Below, in pieces: positions 1 through 8,111 of a stretch of DNA of 37,342 bases; positions within the stretch are counted from its first letter, which is position 1, and the number at the start of each line of letters is the position of its first letter. This DNA comes from Eubacteriaceae bacterium UBA1433. GTDB lineage: Bacteria; Bacillota; Clostridia; Eubacteriales; UBA1433. The notes under the pieces were generated by a model. The model had not been told where the DNA came from. It made no database searches and saw only the letters and a list, made by a program, of their open reading frames with translations. The stretch is taken from NCBI GenBank assembly GCA_002329295.1, contig DCTT01000008.1, positions 20,465-57,806 on the forward strand, written 5' to 3'. A program made the position numbers and the translations under genes.

Positions 1-291
1 AGACTGGCAGGAAAAACACCTTATCGGGATATTGATATTGAGTTTATCGGGCTGAGACCCGGCGAAAAACTTTACGAAGAATTGCTTGTGCATCCGGACG
101 AACTGCAAAGAACGATTCACGAAAAAATTTTCATTGAAAAAGTTGAAAAGATTAATGCGGTTCAACTTCGACAGGATATTAAAAAATTGGTCGATGCGGC
201 AAGAGTCAATGACACGGAAAAGGTAAGATGCTGCATCAAAGCAATTGTGCCGGAATATTCTTGTGAGTTGTTGAAAGAATACGATGGATAA
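1..291 (+). CDS. pglF: C-terminal part of PglF/CapD/WbpM-type UDP-sugar 4,6-dehydratase (5' end outside window)
   Basis: The frame is open from base 1 and reads through to TAA at 289-291, so only about 96 residues are present. The stretch FIGLRPGEKLYEELL is the characteristic C-terminal motif of the membrane-linked CapD/WbpM/PglF dehydratases, which turn UDP-GlcNAc into the UDP-4-keto-6-deoxy sugar. The catalytic and NAD-binding parts lie outside the window. The next three genes are PglE-, PglC- and PglD-like, so the natural reading is the first step of UDP-diacetylbacillosamine synthesis. The family is clear. The exact stereochemistry (PglF rather than a C5-inverting relative such as PseB) is inferred from the neighbours. 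Confidence 0.8.
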   Translation, partial: RLAGKTPYRDIDIEFIGLRPGEKLYEELLVHPDELQRTIHEKIFIEKVEKINAVQLRQDIKKLVDAARVNDTEKVRCCIKAIVPEYSCELLKEYDG

Positions 292-335
292 AAAAGGAAA
301 GTTTTTGACGTTTTCAATGAAAGGGGCAAGGTGAA

Positions 336-1451
336 ATGCCTGAAAAAATATGGTTATCGTCACCTCATATGAGCGACGAGGGATATGAACAAAAATATAT
401 ACAGGAAGCTTTTGACACCAATTGGATCGCTCCGCTCGGACCCAATGTAAACGGATTTGAGCAAGAGTTGGCTGCAAAAGTGGGTGCAAAGCATGCAGCC
501 GCCCTGGTTTCGGGAACGGCGGCCATTCATATGGCATTGAAAGCCGTAGGTGTTGGAGAAGGAGACGTTGTGCTTTGTCAGGATCTCACTTTTGCGGCGA
601 CGGCGAATCCTATTTTATATCAAAATGCGACACCGGTTTTTATTGACAGTGACAACACAACTTGGAACATGGACCCTGCGGCATTGGAAACAGCTTGCGA
701 AAAATACAAAGATAAAGTCAAAGCGGTCATTGTTGTTCATTTATACGGTCTGTCCGCCGATATGGATAAAATCTCGGATATTTGCGAAAGATACGGCATT
801 GTGGTCATTGAAGATGCTGCGGAAAGTTTAGGTACGACTTATAAGGGGAAAGCAACGGGAACTTTGGGCGCTTTTGGCGTGTATTCTTTTAACGGAAACA
901 AAATCATTACCACCTCCGGCGGCGGGATGCTGGTTTCCGACGATAAAGAAAAAATAGAGAAAGTCAGATTTTGGTCTACTCAAGCCAGAGATAAAGCAAG
1001 GCATTATCAGCATAGCGAGATGGGATATAATTATCGTATGAGCAATATTGTTGCCGGAATCGGCAGAGGTCAGTTGAAAGTGTTGGAGCAGAGAGTGGCA
1101 AAAAAGCAAGAGATTTTTGACTATTACCGTAAAGAGCTCGGCGCATTGGAAGGCGTAGGGTTTATGCCGATCAATGAGTGGAATGAGCCGAATTGTTGGT
1201 TGAGTGTCATGACACTGAGCGGTAAAGTGAGGCCGCTGGATGTAATGGAGAGTTTGGAGGCGGAAAACATTGAGTCGCGACCGGTATGGAAGCCCATGCA
1301 CCTGCAGCCGTTTTTTGCAGAATACGACTATATCGGTTGCAAAAACAGCGAAAAAATATTTGAAAACGGCGTTTGTTTGCCCAGTGACACAAAGATGACA
1401 GAGAGAGATCTTGAAAGGGTGTGCAAAACAATAAAAAGTTTGTGGAGATAG
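336..1451 (+). CDS. pglE: PLP-dependent UDP-4-keto-sugar aminotransferase, PglE-like (DegT/DnrJ/EryC1/StrS)
   Basis: This 371-residue protein is a fold-type I aminotransferase that should add an amino group at C4 of the UDP-4-keto-6-deoxy-GlcNAc made by the upstream dehydratase, using glutamate. VSGTAAIHMALKA (58-70) is the cofactor phosphate region, VIEDAAESLG (157-166) carries the conserved Asp, and FNGNKIITTSGGG (185-197) contains the Schiff-base lysine K189. Length and motifs fit the PglE subgroup. An AAGGTG ribosome site lies just before the ATG. It starts 44 bases after the dehydratase stop and ends one base before the next ATG, so it belongs to the same operon. The DegT/DnrJ family also contains perosamine and other sugar aminotransferases; the assignment to bacillosamine rests on the full gene set. 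Confidence 0.88.
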   Translation: MPEKIWLSSPHMSDEGYEQKYIQEAFDTNWIAPLGPNVNGFEQELAAKVGAKHAAALVSGTAAIHMALKAVGVGEGDVVLCQDLTFAATANPILYQNATPVFIDSDNTTWNMDPAALETACEKYKDKVKAVIVVHLYGLSADMDKISDICERYGIVVIEDAAESLGTTYKGKATGTLGAFGVYSFNGNKIITTSGGGMLVSDDKEKIEKVRFWSTQARDKARHYQHSEMGYNYRMSNIVAGIGRGQLKVLEQRVAKKQEIFDYYRKELGALEGVGFMPINEWNEPNCWLSVMTLSGKVRPLDVMESLEAENIESRPVWKPMHLQPFFAEYDYIGCKNSEKIFENGVCLPSDTKMTERDLERVCKTIKSLWR

Positions 1452-1452
1452 G

Positions 1453-2067
1453 ATGTACAGGAAATTTCTGAAAAGATGGATGGACTTTGTTTTGGCTCTC
1501 GTGGCAATCATTGTTTTAAGTCCGGTATTTATCATCGTGGCAATTTTGGTTCGCTTCAAACTGGGCGGTCCCGTGTTGTTTAAGCAAAAAAGACCCGGGC
1601 TTCATGAAAAAATTTTTATGATGTATAAATTCAGAACCATGACGGAGGAACGGGATGAGTCGGGCGAATTGCTTCCGGACGCAGTGAGATTGACGAAATT
1701 CGGTAAAATGCTTCGGCGCACTTCGCTGGACGAGTTGCCGGAATTATTCAATATTTTAAAAGGCGACATGAGTCTGGTAGGTCCCAGACCGTTGTTGATT
1801 CAATATTTGGAGTTGTATAATGCGCATCAAAGAAGAAGGCACGAAGTAAGGCCGGGGCTTTCAGGTCTTGCTCAGATCAGCGGACGCAATGCCATTAGCT
1901 GGGAAGAAAAATTTAATCTGGATGTGCAATATGTAGACAATGTGAGTTTTTTAGGAGACTGGAAAATTATCTTTTTTACGATAAAAAAGGTATTTATGAA
2001 AGAAGGTATCAATGCCGAGGCGTCGGCAACGGCAGAGCTCTTTCGGGGCAACAAGGAAGACGGATGA
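1453..2067 (+). CDS. pglC: Initiating phosphoglycosyl transferase, PglC-like (monotopic PGT)
   Basis: A 204-residue small sugar transferase. It should move a phospho-sugar, here most likely diNAcBac-1-P, from UDP to undecaprenyl phosphate at the inner face of the membrane, starting the repeat unit. One N-terminal hydrophobic segment (about 12-33) is the re-entrant membrane helix. KFRTM (59-63), the catalytic Asp-Glu pair within SLDELPEL (D93-E94), SLVGPRPL (107-114) and PGLSGLAQISGRN are the family signatures. The length matches the minimal PglC/WecA-unrelated class, without the extra transmembrane domain of WbaP. The ATG lies one base after the preceding stop and has GGAG upstream. The donor sugar is inferred from the flanking PglE and PglD genes. 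Confidence 0.9.
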   Translation: MYRKFLKRWMDFVLALVAIIVLSPVFIIVAILVRFKLGGPVLFKQKRPGLHEKIFMMYKFRTMTEERDESGELLPDAVRLTKFGKMLRRTSLDELPELFNILKGDMSLVGPRPLLIQYLELYNAHQRRRHEVRPGLSGLAQISGRNAISWEEKFNLDVQYVDNVSFLGDWKIIFFTIKKVFMKEGINAEASATAELFRGNKEDG

Positions 2068-2113
2068 CAACATCACAGACAGCGGCAGACGGTTGAAAAA
2101 GGATAAATAAATC

Positions 2114-2740
2114 ATGAAAAAACAACTGATCATTATTGGTGCCGGCGGGCACGGGAAAGTTATTGCCGATATTGCGATGAAAATGAAACAATGGAAAAAT
2201 ATCGCTTTTTTGGATGACGGCGAGCAAATAGAGCCGCTATTTGGGTTAAAAGTTTTAGGAAAAATAAAAGATGCGCCTCTGTACGAAAAAGATGCCGACT
2301 TTTTTGTGGCAGTCGGAAACAATGTAACGAGAGAAGGGATGCAGGAAGAATTGGAGCGCAAAGGCATGTCGATGGCTACGTTGATTCATCCCCAAGCCGT
2401 GATGGGTCAAGAGGTCGAAATAGGGGCAGGAAGCGTTGTCATGGCCGGCGTTGTCATCAATAGTTCAAGCAAGATCGGAAAAGGCTGTATTCTCAACACA
2501 AGCTGCAGCCTGGATCATGACAATATCATAGAAGACTATGTGCATATTTCTCCCGGCGCTCACTTGGCCGGAACGGTGAGAATCGGGAGAAGAAGTTGGC
2601 TGGGTATCGGAAGTATCGTAAGCAACAATATTGCTATTTGCGGTGATTGTGTGATTGGTGCGGGAGCAGTGGTGGTAAAGGATATTTGCGAAACAGGCAT
2701 TTATATAGGAAATCCGGCAAAAAACAGGAAATTAAAATAA
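2114..2740 (+). CDS. pglD: Sugar O/N-acetyltransferase, PglD-like (NeuD/left-handed beta-helix)
   Basis: A 208-residue protein with an N-terminal nucleotide-sugar binding Rossmann part (LIIIGAGGHGKVIADIA, 5-21) and a C-terminal hexapeptide-repeat helix from about residue 95. This is the layout of PglD/NeuD acetyltransferases. H135 in SLDHD matches the position of the catalytic base of the family. The predicted reaction is acetyl-CoA-dependent N-acetylation of the 4-amino sugar made by PglE, giving UDP-N,N'-diacetylbacillosamine. The start has AAAGGA about 11 bases upstream and lies 46 bases after the pglC stop. The final codons are followed after 14 bases by the next start, so expression is likely coupled. 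Confidence 0.87.
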   Translation: MKKQLIIIGAGGHGKVIADIAMKMKQWKNIAFLDDGEQIEPLFGLKVLGKIKDAPLYEKDADFFVAVGNNVTREGMQEELERKGMSMATLIHPQAVMGQEVEIGAGSVVMAGVVINSSSKIGKGCILNTSCSLDHDNIIEDYVHISPGAHLAGTVRIGRRSWLGIGSIVSNNIAICGDCVIGAGAVVVKDICETGIYIGNPAKNRKLK

Positions 2741-2754
2741 CGGAGGATAAAAAC

Positions 2755-4581
2755 ATGTGTGGGATTTTTGGCATTCTCTCGGAGACGGGGATGAATGCGC
2801 AAGATGTAAAGGTATTGGCATCTCACAGCAAACAACGGGGCATTGACGCAAGCGGAATCGTTACTTTTCAGGATGCAAGTTATCAAATTGTGCGCGCAAA
2901 TTTTGAAGTAACCAAGTTATTAAAGGAGCATAAATGGCAGTCTTCACCTATTGTTATGGGACAAAGCCGAATGGTGCCAACCGAGATGGCGGACAACCAG
3001 CCGGTGGTGCGGGACGATATGTTTGTCATTCACAACGGAATTGTAGTCAACGAAAAAGAGATATGGGATTCCATTGAAGTAAACAGACTTTTTGAGATAG
3101 ATTCAGAAGCCGTTTTGGGACTGGCGATTGCCTATATAAATGAGAAAAAAGAGATAGACGGGTTGGCAGAGTATATTTTGTCTCGCTGCAAAGGTACGGT
3201 ATCGGCGGCATTAGCCTTGCCGAAACAGGGAAAGATGCTGTTGCTTTCCAATAATGGCAGCTTATATACCGGAATGAAAAACGGTGCATTCTATTTTGCT
3301 TCCGAAAGCTATCCTTTGACGCAAGTAAATTGTACCGATATCAAACAAATTCGGCAGCAGTGTGTAACAATCGACATTCCCGTTTGCGAGGATATCAAGG
3401 TACGTGATATTGGAGAAAAGCGAAAAAAGAGTTCGGTTTCAGGCTTTCAAAAGATTGCTGCCGAAGAAGCCATGCTTCAATATCCGAAACCGGAATTGAA
3501 AAGGTGCACAAAATGCCTTTTGCCCGAAACGATGCCTTACATTTCCTTTGACTCGGAAGGGGTGTGTAATTATTGCAGAAATTACACGCTGCGCAATGTA
3601 CCGAAACCCAAAGAAGAACTGTTTGAACTGGTCAAGCCCTATCGAAGAGCAGAGGGACCGGAGTGCATTGTTCCGTTTTCCGGTGGCAGAGACAGTTGTT
3701 ATGGGCTGCATATCATTGTGAAAGAGTTGGAAATGACGCCGATTACCTACACTTATGACTGGGGTATGGTCACGGATTTAGGGCGTAGAAACATCAGCAG
3801 AATGTGTTCGGAGTTGGGTGTTGAAAATATTACTGTAGCTGCCGACATAAAGAAAAAAAGAGAAAATATTACAAAAAATTTAAAGGCCTGGTTAAAATCG
3901 CCTCATCTGGGCATGATCAGCATTTTAACTGCCGGTGACAAACACTTTTTTAAATATGTGGAGAGCATGAAAAAACAGACCGGGATTGATCTGAATTTGT
4001 GGGGGATTAATCCGTTGGAAGTGACTCACTTCAAGGCGGGATTTTTGGGAATCAAGCCGGATTTTGAGGAAAAAAGAGTGTATATGCCGGGGATTTATAA
4101 CCAGTTGCGATATCAATTTTTAAGATTTAAAGCCATGACAAAGAGTCCGGGCTATTTTAACAGCAGCATCTGGGATACACTGTCGGGAGAATATTATCGA
4201 AGCTTCGTGAAAAAGACCGATTATTTTCATCTGTACGATTATTGGCGTTGGGATGAAGAGTTGGTGGACAATACATTGGCGCAATACGATTGGGAGTTGG
4301 CGCCGGATACCAATACCACTTGGAGAATCGGAGACGGGACGGCGGCGTTTTATAATTATGTTTATTACACGGTAGCTGGATTTACCGAACACGATACCTT
4401 TAGAAGCAATCAAATCAGAGAAGGACAATTATCCAGAGAAGAAGCGCTGAAATTGGTGGAAGATGAAAACAGACCGCGATATCAAAATATTCGCTGGTAC
4501 TTGGATTTGCTGGGAATGGACTTCAGCGAAGTAATCGGGGTGGTCAATGCGATTCCGAAACTGTATCCATGGAATGAATAG
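2755..4581 (+). CDS. Fused class II glutamine amidotransferase / WbpG-PseA-type PP-loop sugar amidotransferase
   Basis: The start is set by MCGIFGI: ATG at 2755 exposes the catalytic Cys2 of an Ntn-type glutaminase, and CGGAGG lies 8 bases upstream. That gives 608 residues. Residues 1 to about 220 resemble the GlmS/AsnB glutaminase domain (SKQRGIDASG, HNGIVVN). From about 245 comes a second domain with a Cys quartet (C251, C254, C271, C274) and the ATP-binding PP-loop SGGRDS (309-314), ending with the REGQLSREEALKL signature shared with WbpG/PseA N-acetyl sugar amidotransferases. The predicted job is to release ammonia from glutamine and use it, with ATP, to convert a sugar N-acetyl group to an acetamidino group. 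A uronamide-forming reaction like WbpS is the main alternative. The substrate is unknown. WbpG itself uses separate HisH/HisF-type partners, so the built-in glutaminase is unusual. Confidence 0.75.
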   Translation: MCGIFGILSETGMNAQDVKVLASHSKQRGIDASGIVTFQDASYQIVRANFEVTKLLKEHKWQSSPIVMGQSRMVPTEMADNQPVVRDDMFVIHNGIVVNEKEIWDSIEVNRLFEIDSEAVLGLAIAYINEKKEIDGLAEYILSRCKGTVSAALALPKQGKMLLLSNNGSLYTGMKNGAFYFASESYPLTQVNCTDIKQIRQQCVTIDIPVCEDIKVRDIGEKRKKSSVSGFQKIAAEEAMLQYPKPELKRCTKCLLPETMPYISFDSEGVCNYCRNYTLRNVPKPKEELFELVKPYRRAEGPECIVPFSGGRDSCYGLHIIVKELEMTPITYTYDWGMVTDLGRRNISRMCSELGVENITVAADIKKKRENITKNLKAWLKSPHLGMISILTAGDKHFFKYVESMKKQTGIDLNLWGINPLEVTHFKAGFLGIKPDFEEKRVYMPGIYNQLRYQFLRFKAMTKSPGYFNSSIWDTLSGEYYRSFVKKTDYFHLYDYWRWDEELVDNTLAQYDWELAPDTNTTWRIGDGTAAFYNYVYYTVAGFTEHDTFRSNQIREGQLSREEALKLVEDENRPRYQNIRWYLDLLGMDFSEVIGVVNAIPKLYPWNE

Positions 4582-4614
4582 GTGTCGGGAAAAAAGATAA
4601 AAAAGGTGCAATAT

Positions 4615-5838
4615 ATGGAGCAAGAAAAAACAATTTGGTGCATTTCAAAATATGCCTCTCCGCCAAAATACGGGGTAGGAGCCAGGTTGTTTTATGTTGC
4701 AAAAGAGTTTAGCAACTTAGGTGCGAAGACGCTGTTGATCAGTTCGGATGCCAATCATTTGGCCAGCTATCCGGCAACGAACGAAATCTATAACAGCGAA
4801 CAATACGGTGAGCTGGAGCATGTTTGGATTCAAACGAAGAAATATGCGCGCAGTGCATCGATAAAAAGGTTTCTAAGTTGGTTGGACTTTGAAAAAAAGC
4901 TGTTTCGGCTTCCCAAAGTCAAATATCCGAACCCTGATATTGTGATTATATCTTCTTTGTCGCTTTTTACGATTGTTTACGGAGTACGCCTGAAGTCAAA
5001 ATATAAGTGCAAGCTGGTCTTTGAAGTTCGAGATATTTATCCGTTGACATTGACAGAAGAATTCGGTGTAAGCAAATGGAACCCAATGGTGATATTTTTA
5101 GGGATACTCGAGAAGTTCGGATACAAACGAGCGGATTTAATCGTTGGCACAATGCCCAACTTAAAACAGCATGTAAAAGAAAGAATCGGGCGAGAAAAAG
5201 AAGTGTATTATTCGCCGCTGGGGATTCATGAAAGATGGTTTCGGAAAATGCCGACGGTCAATGAAGAAGTGGATGCGTTGTTTGCAAAAGCAGGAAAATT
5301 TGTTGTCGGCTATGCGGGAAGCATGGGGATTTCAAATGCATTAGGCAGCTTTGTTGAAGCGATTAAAAAACTTGCCGATGATAAAGACATTTATTTTGTG
5401 TTGGTCGGGGCGGGGGATCTAAAAGCGGAAATAACGAAACAACTTTCGAACTACGATAATGTCATTATCGGTCCGAAGATCCATCAAGATGATGTGCCGT
5501 ATTTTCTCAGCAAATGTGATGTGTTGTATTTATCCACCCATGATTCAAAAATATGGAAATACGGGCAATCCATGAACAAGTTGATAGATTATATGATGGC
5601 AGCAAGACCCGTCATCGCCTCTTATTCCGGTTATCCGTCCATGTTGAATGAGGCAAAGGCCGGGATGTTTATTCCGACAAACGACGAGGCAGCCATTGTG
5701 CGAGCTGTGCAGTATTATAAATCGATGAGCAAAGAGGAACGAACAAAGTGCGGCATGCGGGGACGGACATGGGTGGAAGCGAATCATAGGTACGAAACAA
5801 TTGCGCTGAAATATTATCATAAATTGCTGGAGTTATAA
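4615..5838 (+). CDS. Glycosyltransferase family 4 (WbuB-like)
   Basis: A 407-residue GT-B glycosyltransferase. ATG 4615 is chosen over the in-frame GTG at 4582 because AAAAGGTG lies at the right distance upstream and the protein then begins just before the conserved WCISKYASPP start of the family. The N-terminal half carries the acceptor-side fold. GYAGSMGISNALGSF opens the nucleotide-sugar-binding half, and KYGQSMNKLIDYMMAARPVI is the donor-site helix typical of WbuB-like transferases. It probably adds the second sugar onto lipid-linked diNAcBac on the cytoplasmic face of the membrane. It is the last gene before a long non-coding gap. Donor and linkage cannot be told from sequence. Confidence 0.85.
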   Translation: MEQEKTIWCISKYASPPKYGVGARLFYVAKEFSNLGAKTLLISSDANHLASYPATNEIYNSEQYGELEHVWIQTKKYARSASIKRFLSWLDFEKKLFRLPKVKYPNPDIVIISSLSLFTIVYGVRLKSKYKCKLVFEVRDIYPLTLTEEFGVSKWNPMVIFLGILEKFGYKRADLIVGTMPNLKQHVKERIGREKEVYYSPLGIHERWFRKMPTVNEEVDALFAKAGKFVVGYAGSMGISNALGSFVEAIKKLADDKDIYFVLVGAGDLKAEITKQLSNYDNVIIGPKIHQDDVPYFLSKCDVLYLSTHDSKIWKYGQSMNKLIDYMMAARPVIASYSGYPSMLNEAKAGMFIPTNDEAAIVRAVQYYKSMSKEERTKCGMRGRTWVEANHRYETIALKYYHKLLEL

Positions 5839-6106
5839 GGCAAGATTACTGTTGGCAGGAATTATCAGCATACAATAGTCAAATATGACCCGTTTAATAT
5901 AAACAAATGGAGTGCGAGGCGACCTGAAGAAAAAACAAACAGTGTGTTTTGCAAAATAATGTTTTTCGAATTAAGCAGCATCATTCTTTGATGTTATCTT
6001 TGCAAAAATGAATTTTCACAAAAGGCATCTGCGCAGCAGAGACAGACAATAAATTGGAGATGGAAACACCGCTTTTTTTGCAGCGTAAAACAAAAAACTT
6101 GAAGAG

Positions 6107-6144
6107 CCGGGCACAAAGAGTCTGTGCTCGGATGTTTTGTTTTT
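6107..6144 (+). terminator. Rho-independent terminator-like hairpin
   Basis: A 9-bp stem (CCGGGCACA / TGTGCTCGG, one G-T wobble) with a 7-base loop is followed by ATGTTTTGTTTTT. It lies 270 bases after the GT4 gene and just before the promoter of the next module, so it would separate the two transcription units. Confidence 0.6.
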
Positions 6145-6220
6145 GGGGAGATGATTTTAACTGCGGCAAATAGAACGGCGGATTGACAGGTAAAATACCG
6201 TTGATGACCGATGGAAAACC

Positions 6221-6249
6221 TTGCAAATGATGCATAAGTGTTATACAAT
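6221..6249 (+). promoter_or_regulatory. Sigma-A-type promoter for the wbpE-D-A-B module
   Basis: TTGCAA (6221-6226) and TACAAT (6244-6249) are separated by exactly 17 bases, matching 4/6 and 5/6 of the consensus hexamers. The start codon of wbpE is 92 bases further on. Confidence 0.6.
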
Positions 6250-6340
6250 ATATCGGATAAAAAATAAATGAAAATATGCATAAACAGAGGCAGAGCAGCC
6301 TGAAGTGTTTATCAGAAAGATGTTAAGAGGAGAGAAGGTT

Positions 6341-7525
6341 ATGGGGAAAATACCGTTATTAAATTTGGAAAGACAATATCAGGAGATCAGAGAGCAAGCA
6401 GAGCAAGCCGTTTGCGAAGTGTTGGCAAGCGGAAAATATATTATGGGCGAAAACGTCAGGAGTTTTGAGGCGGAATTTGCTCAGTACATCGGCGTGGAGC
6501 ATGCGGTGTCCGTAGCCAACGGCACGGATGCGTTGGTCATTGCGCTCAAAGCTTTAGGGATTGGAGAGGGAGACGAGGTTATTACAACGCCTTACACGTT
6601 TTTTGCTACGGCGGAGGCTATTAGCTTTGTAGGTGCCGTGCCGGTGTTTGTAGATGTGTATTTAAACACGTACAACATGGACGTCAGTCAAATTGAAGCA
6701 AAAATAACCGAGAAAACAAAAGCGATTATGCCGGTGCATATTTTCGGCCTTTGTGCCGATATGCAAAGCATCAACGCCATTGCCAGGAAGCATGGACTGT
6801 ATGTGATTGAAGATGCTTGTCAGGCGGCGGGAGCGATTTATCACGGCGTAAAAGCGGGTGCCTTGGCGGACATTGCCTGTTTTTCCTTTTTTCCGACAAA
6901 AAATTTAGGTTGTGCCGGCGACGGCGGGATCATTACAACCAATGATGAAAAAACTGCGACGATATGCAAAGCCTTTCGCACCCACGGCAGCGGAGAGATG
7001 GGCGAAAAAGCCTACAATATTTTACATGGGATTGATGCGGATGTGGAAGAGGATGCTTCGGCGGACAATACGGTGTATAATCCGAAAAAATATTACAATT
7101 ATCTGGTGGGGCACAATTCCAGGTTGGATGAAGTGCAGGCTGCACTGTTGCGCATTAAGTTGAGAAAGCTGGATGCATATATTGAAAATCGTCGGAAAGC
7201 GGCAAAGCGCTACACAGAAGCTTTGGCCGGAAAATACATTGTTCCTGTGGAAGAAGAGGGCAATTTGCACGCCTATCATTTATACATTTTGCAAACGGAA
7301 GACAGACGGCAGGTGATCAGCGCGTTGGAAAAAGCAGGGATTGCTGCCGGCGTGTATTATCCCGTGCCGCTTCATTTGCAAAAATGCTACAAGGATTTGG
7401 GGTATCAGGCGGGGGGTTTGCCCAATGCGGAATATTTGTCTCATCGCACCTTTGCCATTCCGATGTTTCCTGAAATCAGGGATGATGAGATTGAGCGTGT
7501 GATTCAAGCGCTTGAAGAGGTTTAA
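6341..7525 (+). CDS. wbpE: UDP-3-keto-GlcNAcA aminotransferase, WbpE-like (DegT/DnrJ/EryC1/StrS)
   Basis: A 394-residue PLP aminotransferase. ATG 6341 is preferred to the in-frame GTG at 6305 or ATG at 6320, because AGGAG sits 8 bases upstream and the protein then begins at the family's usual KIPLLNLERQY. SVANGTDALVIAL (57-69), VIEDACQAAGA (155-165) and the Schiff-base lysine in FFPTKNLGCAGDGG (K187) are present. With the WbpA-, WbpB- and WbpD-like genes that follow, the predicted step is glutamate-dependent amination at C3 of the 3-keto sugar nucleotide. It is clearly distinct from the PglE-like protein earlier in the cluster. Its stop is one base before the next start. Confidence 0.87.
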   Translation: MGKIPLLNLERQYQEIREQAEQAVCEVLASGKYIMGENVRSFEAEFAQYIGVEHAVSVANGTDALVIALKALGIGEGDEVITTPYTFFATAEAISFVGAVPVFVDVYLNTYNMDVSQIEAKITEKTKAIMPVHIFGLCADMQSINAIARKHGLYVIEDACQAAGAIYHGVKAGALADIACFSFFPTKNLGCAGDGGIITTNDEKTATICKAFRTHGSGEMGEKAYNILHGIDADVEEDASADNTVYNPKKYYNYLVGHNSRLDEVQAALLRIKLRKLDAYIENRRKAAKRYTEALAGKYIVPVEEEGNLHAYHLYILQTEDRRQVISALEKAGIAAGVYYPVPLHLQKCYKDLGYQAGGLPNAEYLSHRTFAIPMFPEIRDDEIERVIQALEEV

Positions 7526-7526
7526 C

Positions 7527-8111
7527 ATGGAAAAAAAATATTTTGTACATGAATCGAGTTATGTGGACGAGCCTTGCGAAATCGGAGAAGGAACGAAAAT
7601 ATGGCATTTTTCGCATGTGATGCAAAACAGCGTCATCGGAAAACAATGTAATTTGGGACAAAATGTAGTCATTTCGCCCGGTGTTCAGTTGGGTGATGGC
7701 GTAAAGATTCAGAACAATGTGTCGGTCTATACGGGCGTGATTTGTGAAGACGGTGTGTTTTTAGGACCTTCCTGTGTTTTTACGAATGTAATCAATCCGA
7801 GGGCCTTTGTGGAAAGAAAGCATGAATATCGTCAAACATTGCTGAAAAAAGGCGCCAGTGTGGGGGCCAATGCGACGATTATTTGCGGGGTTACCATTGG
7901 GGAATATGCCTTGGTGGGGGCAGGTGCGGTTGTGACGAAAGATGTGCCTGCTTATGCCATTGTGACGGGAGCTCCGGCACGGCTCAAAGGTTATATTTGC
8001 TACTGCGGTGAAAAAATGAGTTTTGAAGGAGACAATGCTCAATGTGAGTATTGCGGAAAAACATATACAAAAGACGAAAATGAAGTGGTCAGGGAGGCGC
8101 AGCAAAAATGA
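7527..8111 (+). CDS. wbpD: UDP-2-acetamido-3-amino-glucuronate N-acetyltransferase, WbpD-like, with Cys-rich tail
   Basis: A 194-residue left-handed beta-helix acetyltransferase built of hexapeptide repeats (about 16-150). It should acetylate the 3-amino group made by WbpE, giving UDP-GlcNAc(3NAc)A. The ATG at 7527 has GAAGAGG upstream and follows the wbpE stop by one base. An in-frame TTG at 7512 is less likely. The extended loop NPRAFVERKHEYRQT is typical of the WbpD group. The C-terminal 35 residues carry four cysteines (C158, C160, C173, C176) in a C-x-C / C-x2-C arrangement that looks like a small zinc ribbon. The end overlaps the next gene by four bases (ATGA). Confidence 0.88.
   Translation: MEKKYFVHESSYVDEPCEIGEGTKIWHFSHVMQNSVIGKQCNLGQNVVISPGVQLGDGVKIQNNVSVYTGVICEDGVFLGPSCVFTNVINPRAFVERKHEYRQTLLKKGASVGANATIICGVTIGEYALVGAGAVVTKDVPAYAIVTGAPARLKGYICYCGEKMSFEGDNAQCEYCGKTYTKDENEVVREAQQK

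Larger units (their letters stand above)
5839..6340 (+). other. 502-base non-coding gap inside the glycan cluster
   Basis: No frame here has a credible start, ribosome site or recognisable protein. The gap holds a terminator-like hairpin (6107-6144) and then a sigma-A-like promoter (6221-6249) about 90 bases before the wbpE start. The first 260 bases show nothing I can name. It may be a decayed gene or a regulatory leader. Confidence 0.6.

Noticed and set aside
828..1559. Long open frame on the - strand opposite the PglE-like gene (243 codons)
   Set aside because: It lies fully antisense to a well-supported aminotransferase and the start of pglC, has no family signature and no ribosome site; it is a shadow of codon bias.
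2647..2754. Upstream in-frame extension of the fused amidotransferase into pglD
   Set aside because: Ntn-glutaminases need Cys at position 2 after Met removal, and CGGAGG precedes ATG 2755, so the longer form is not credible.
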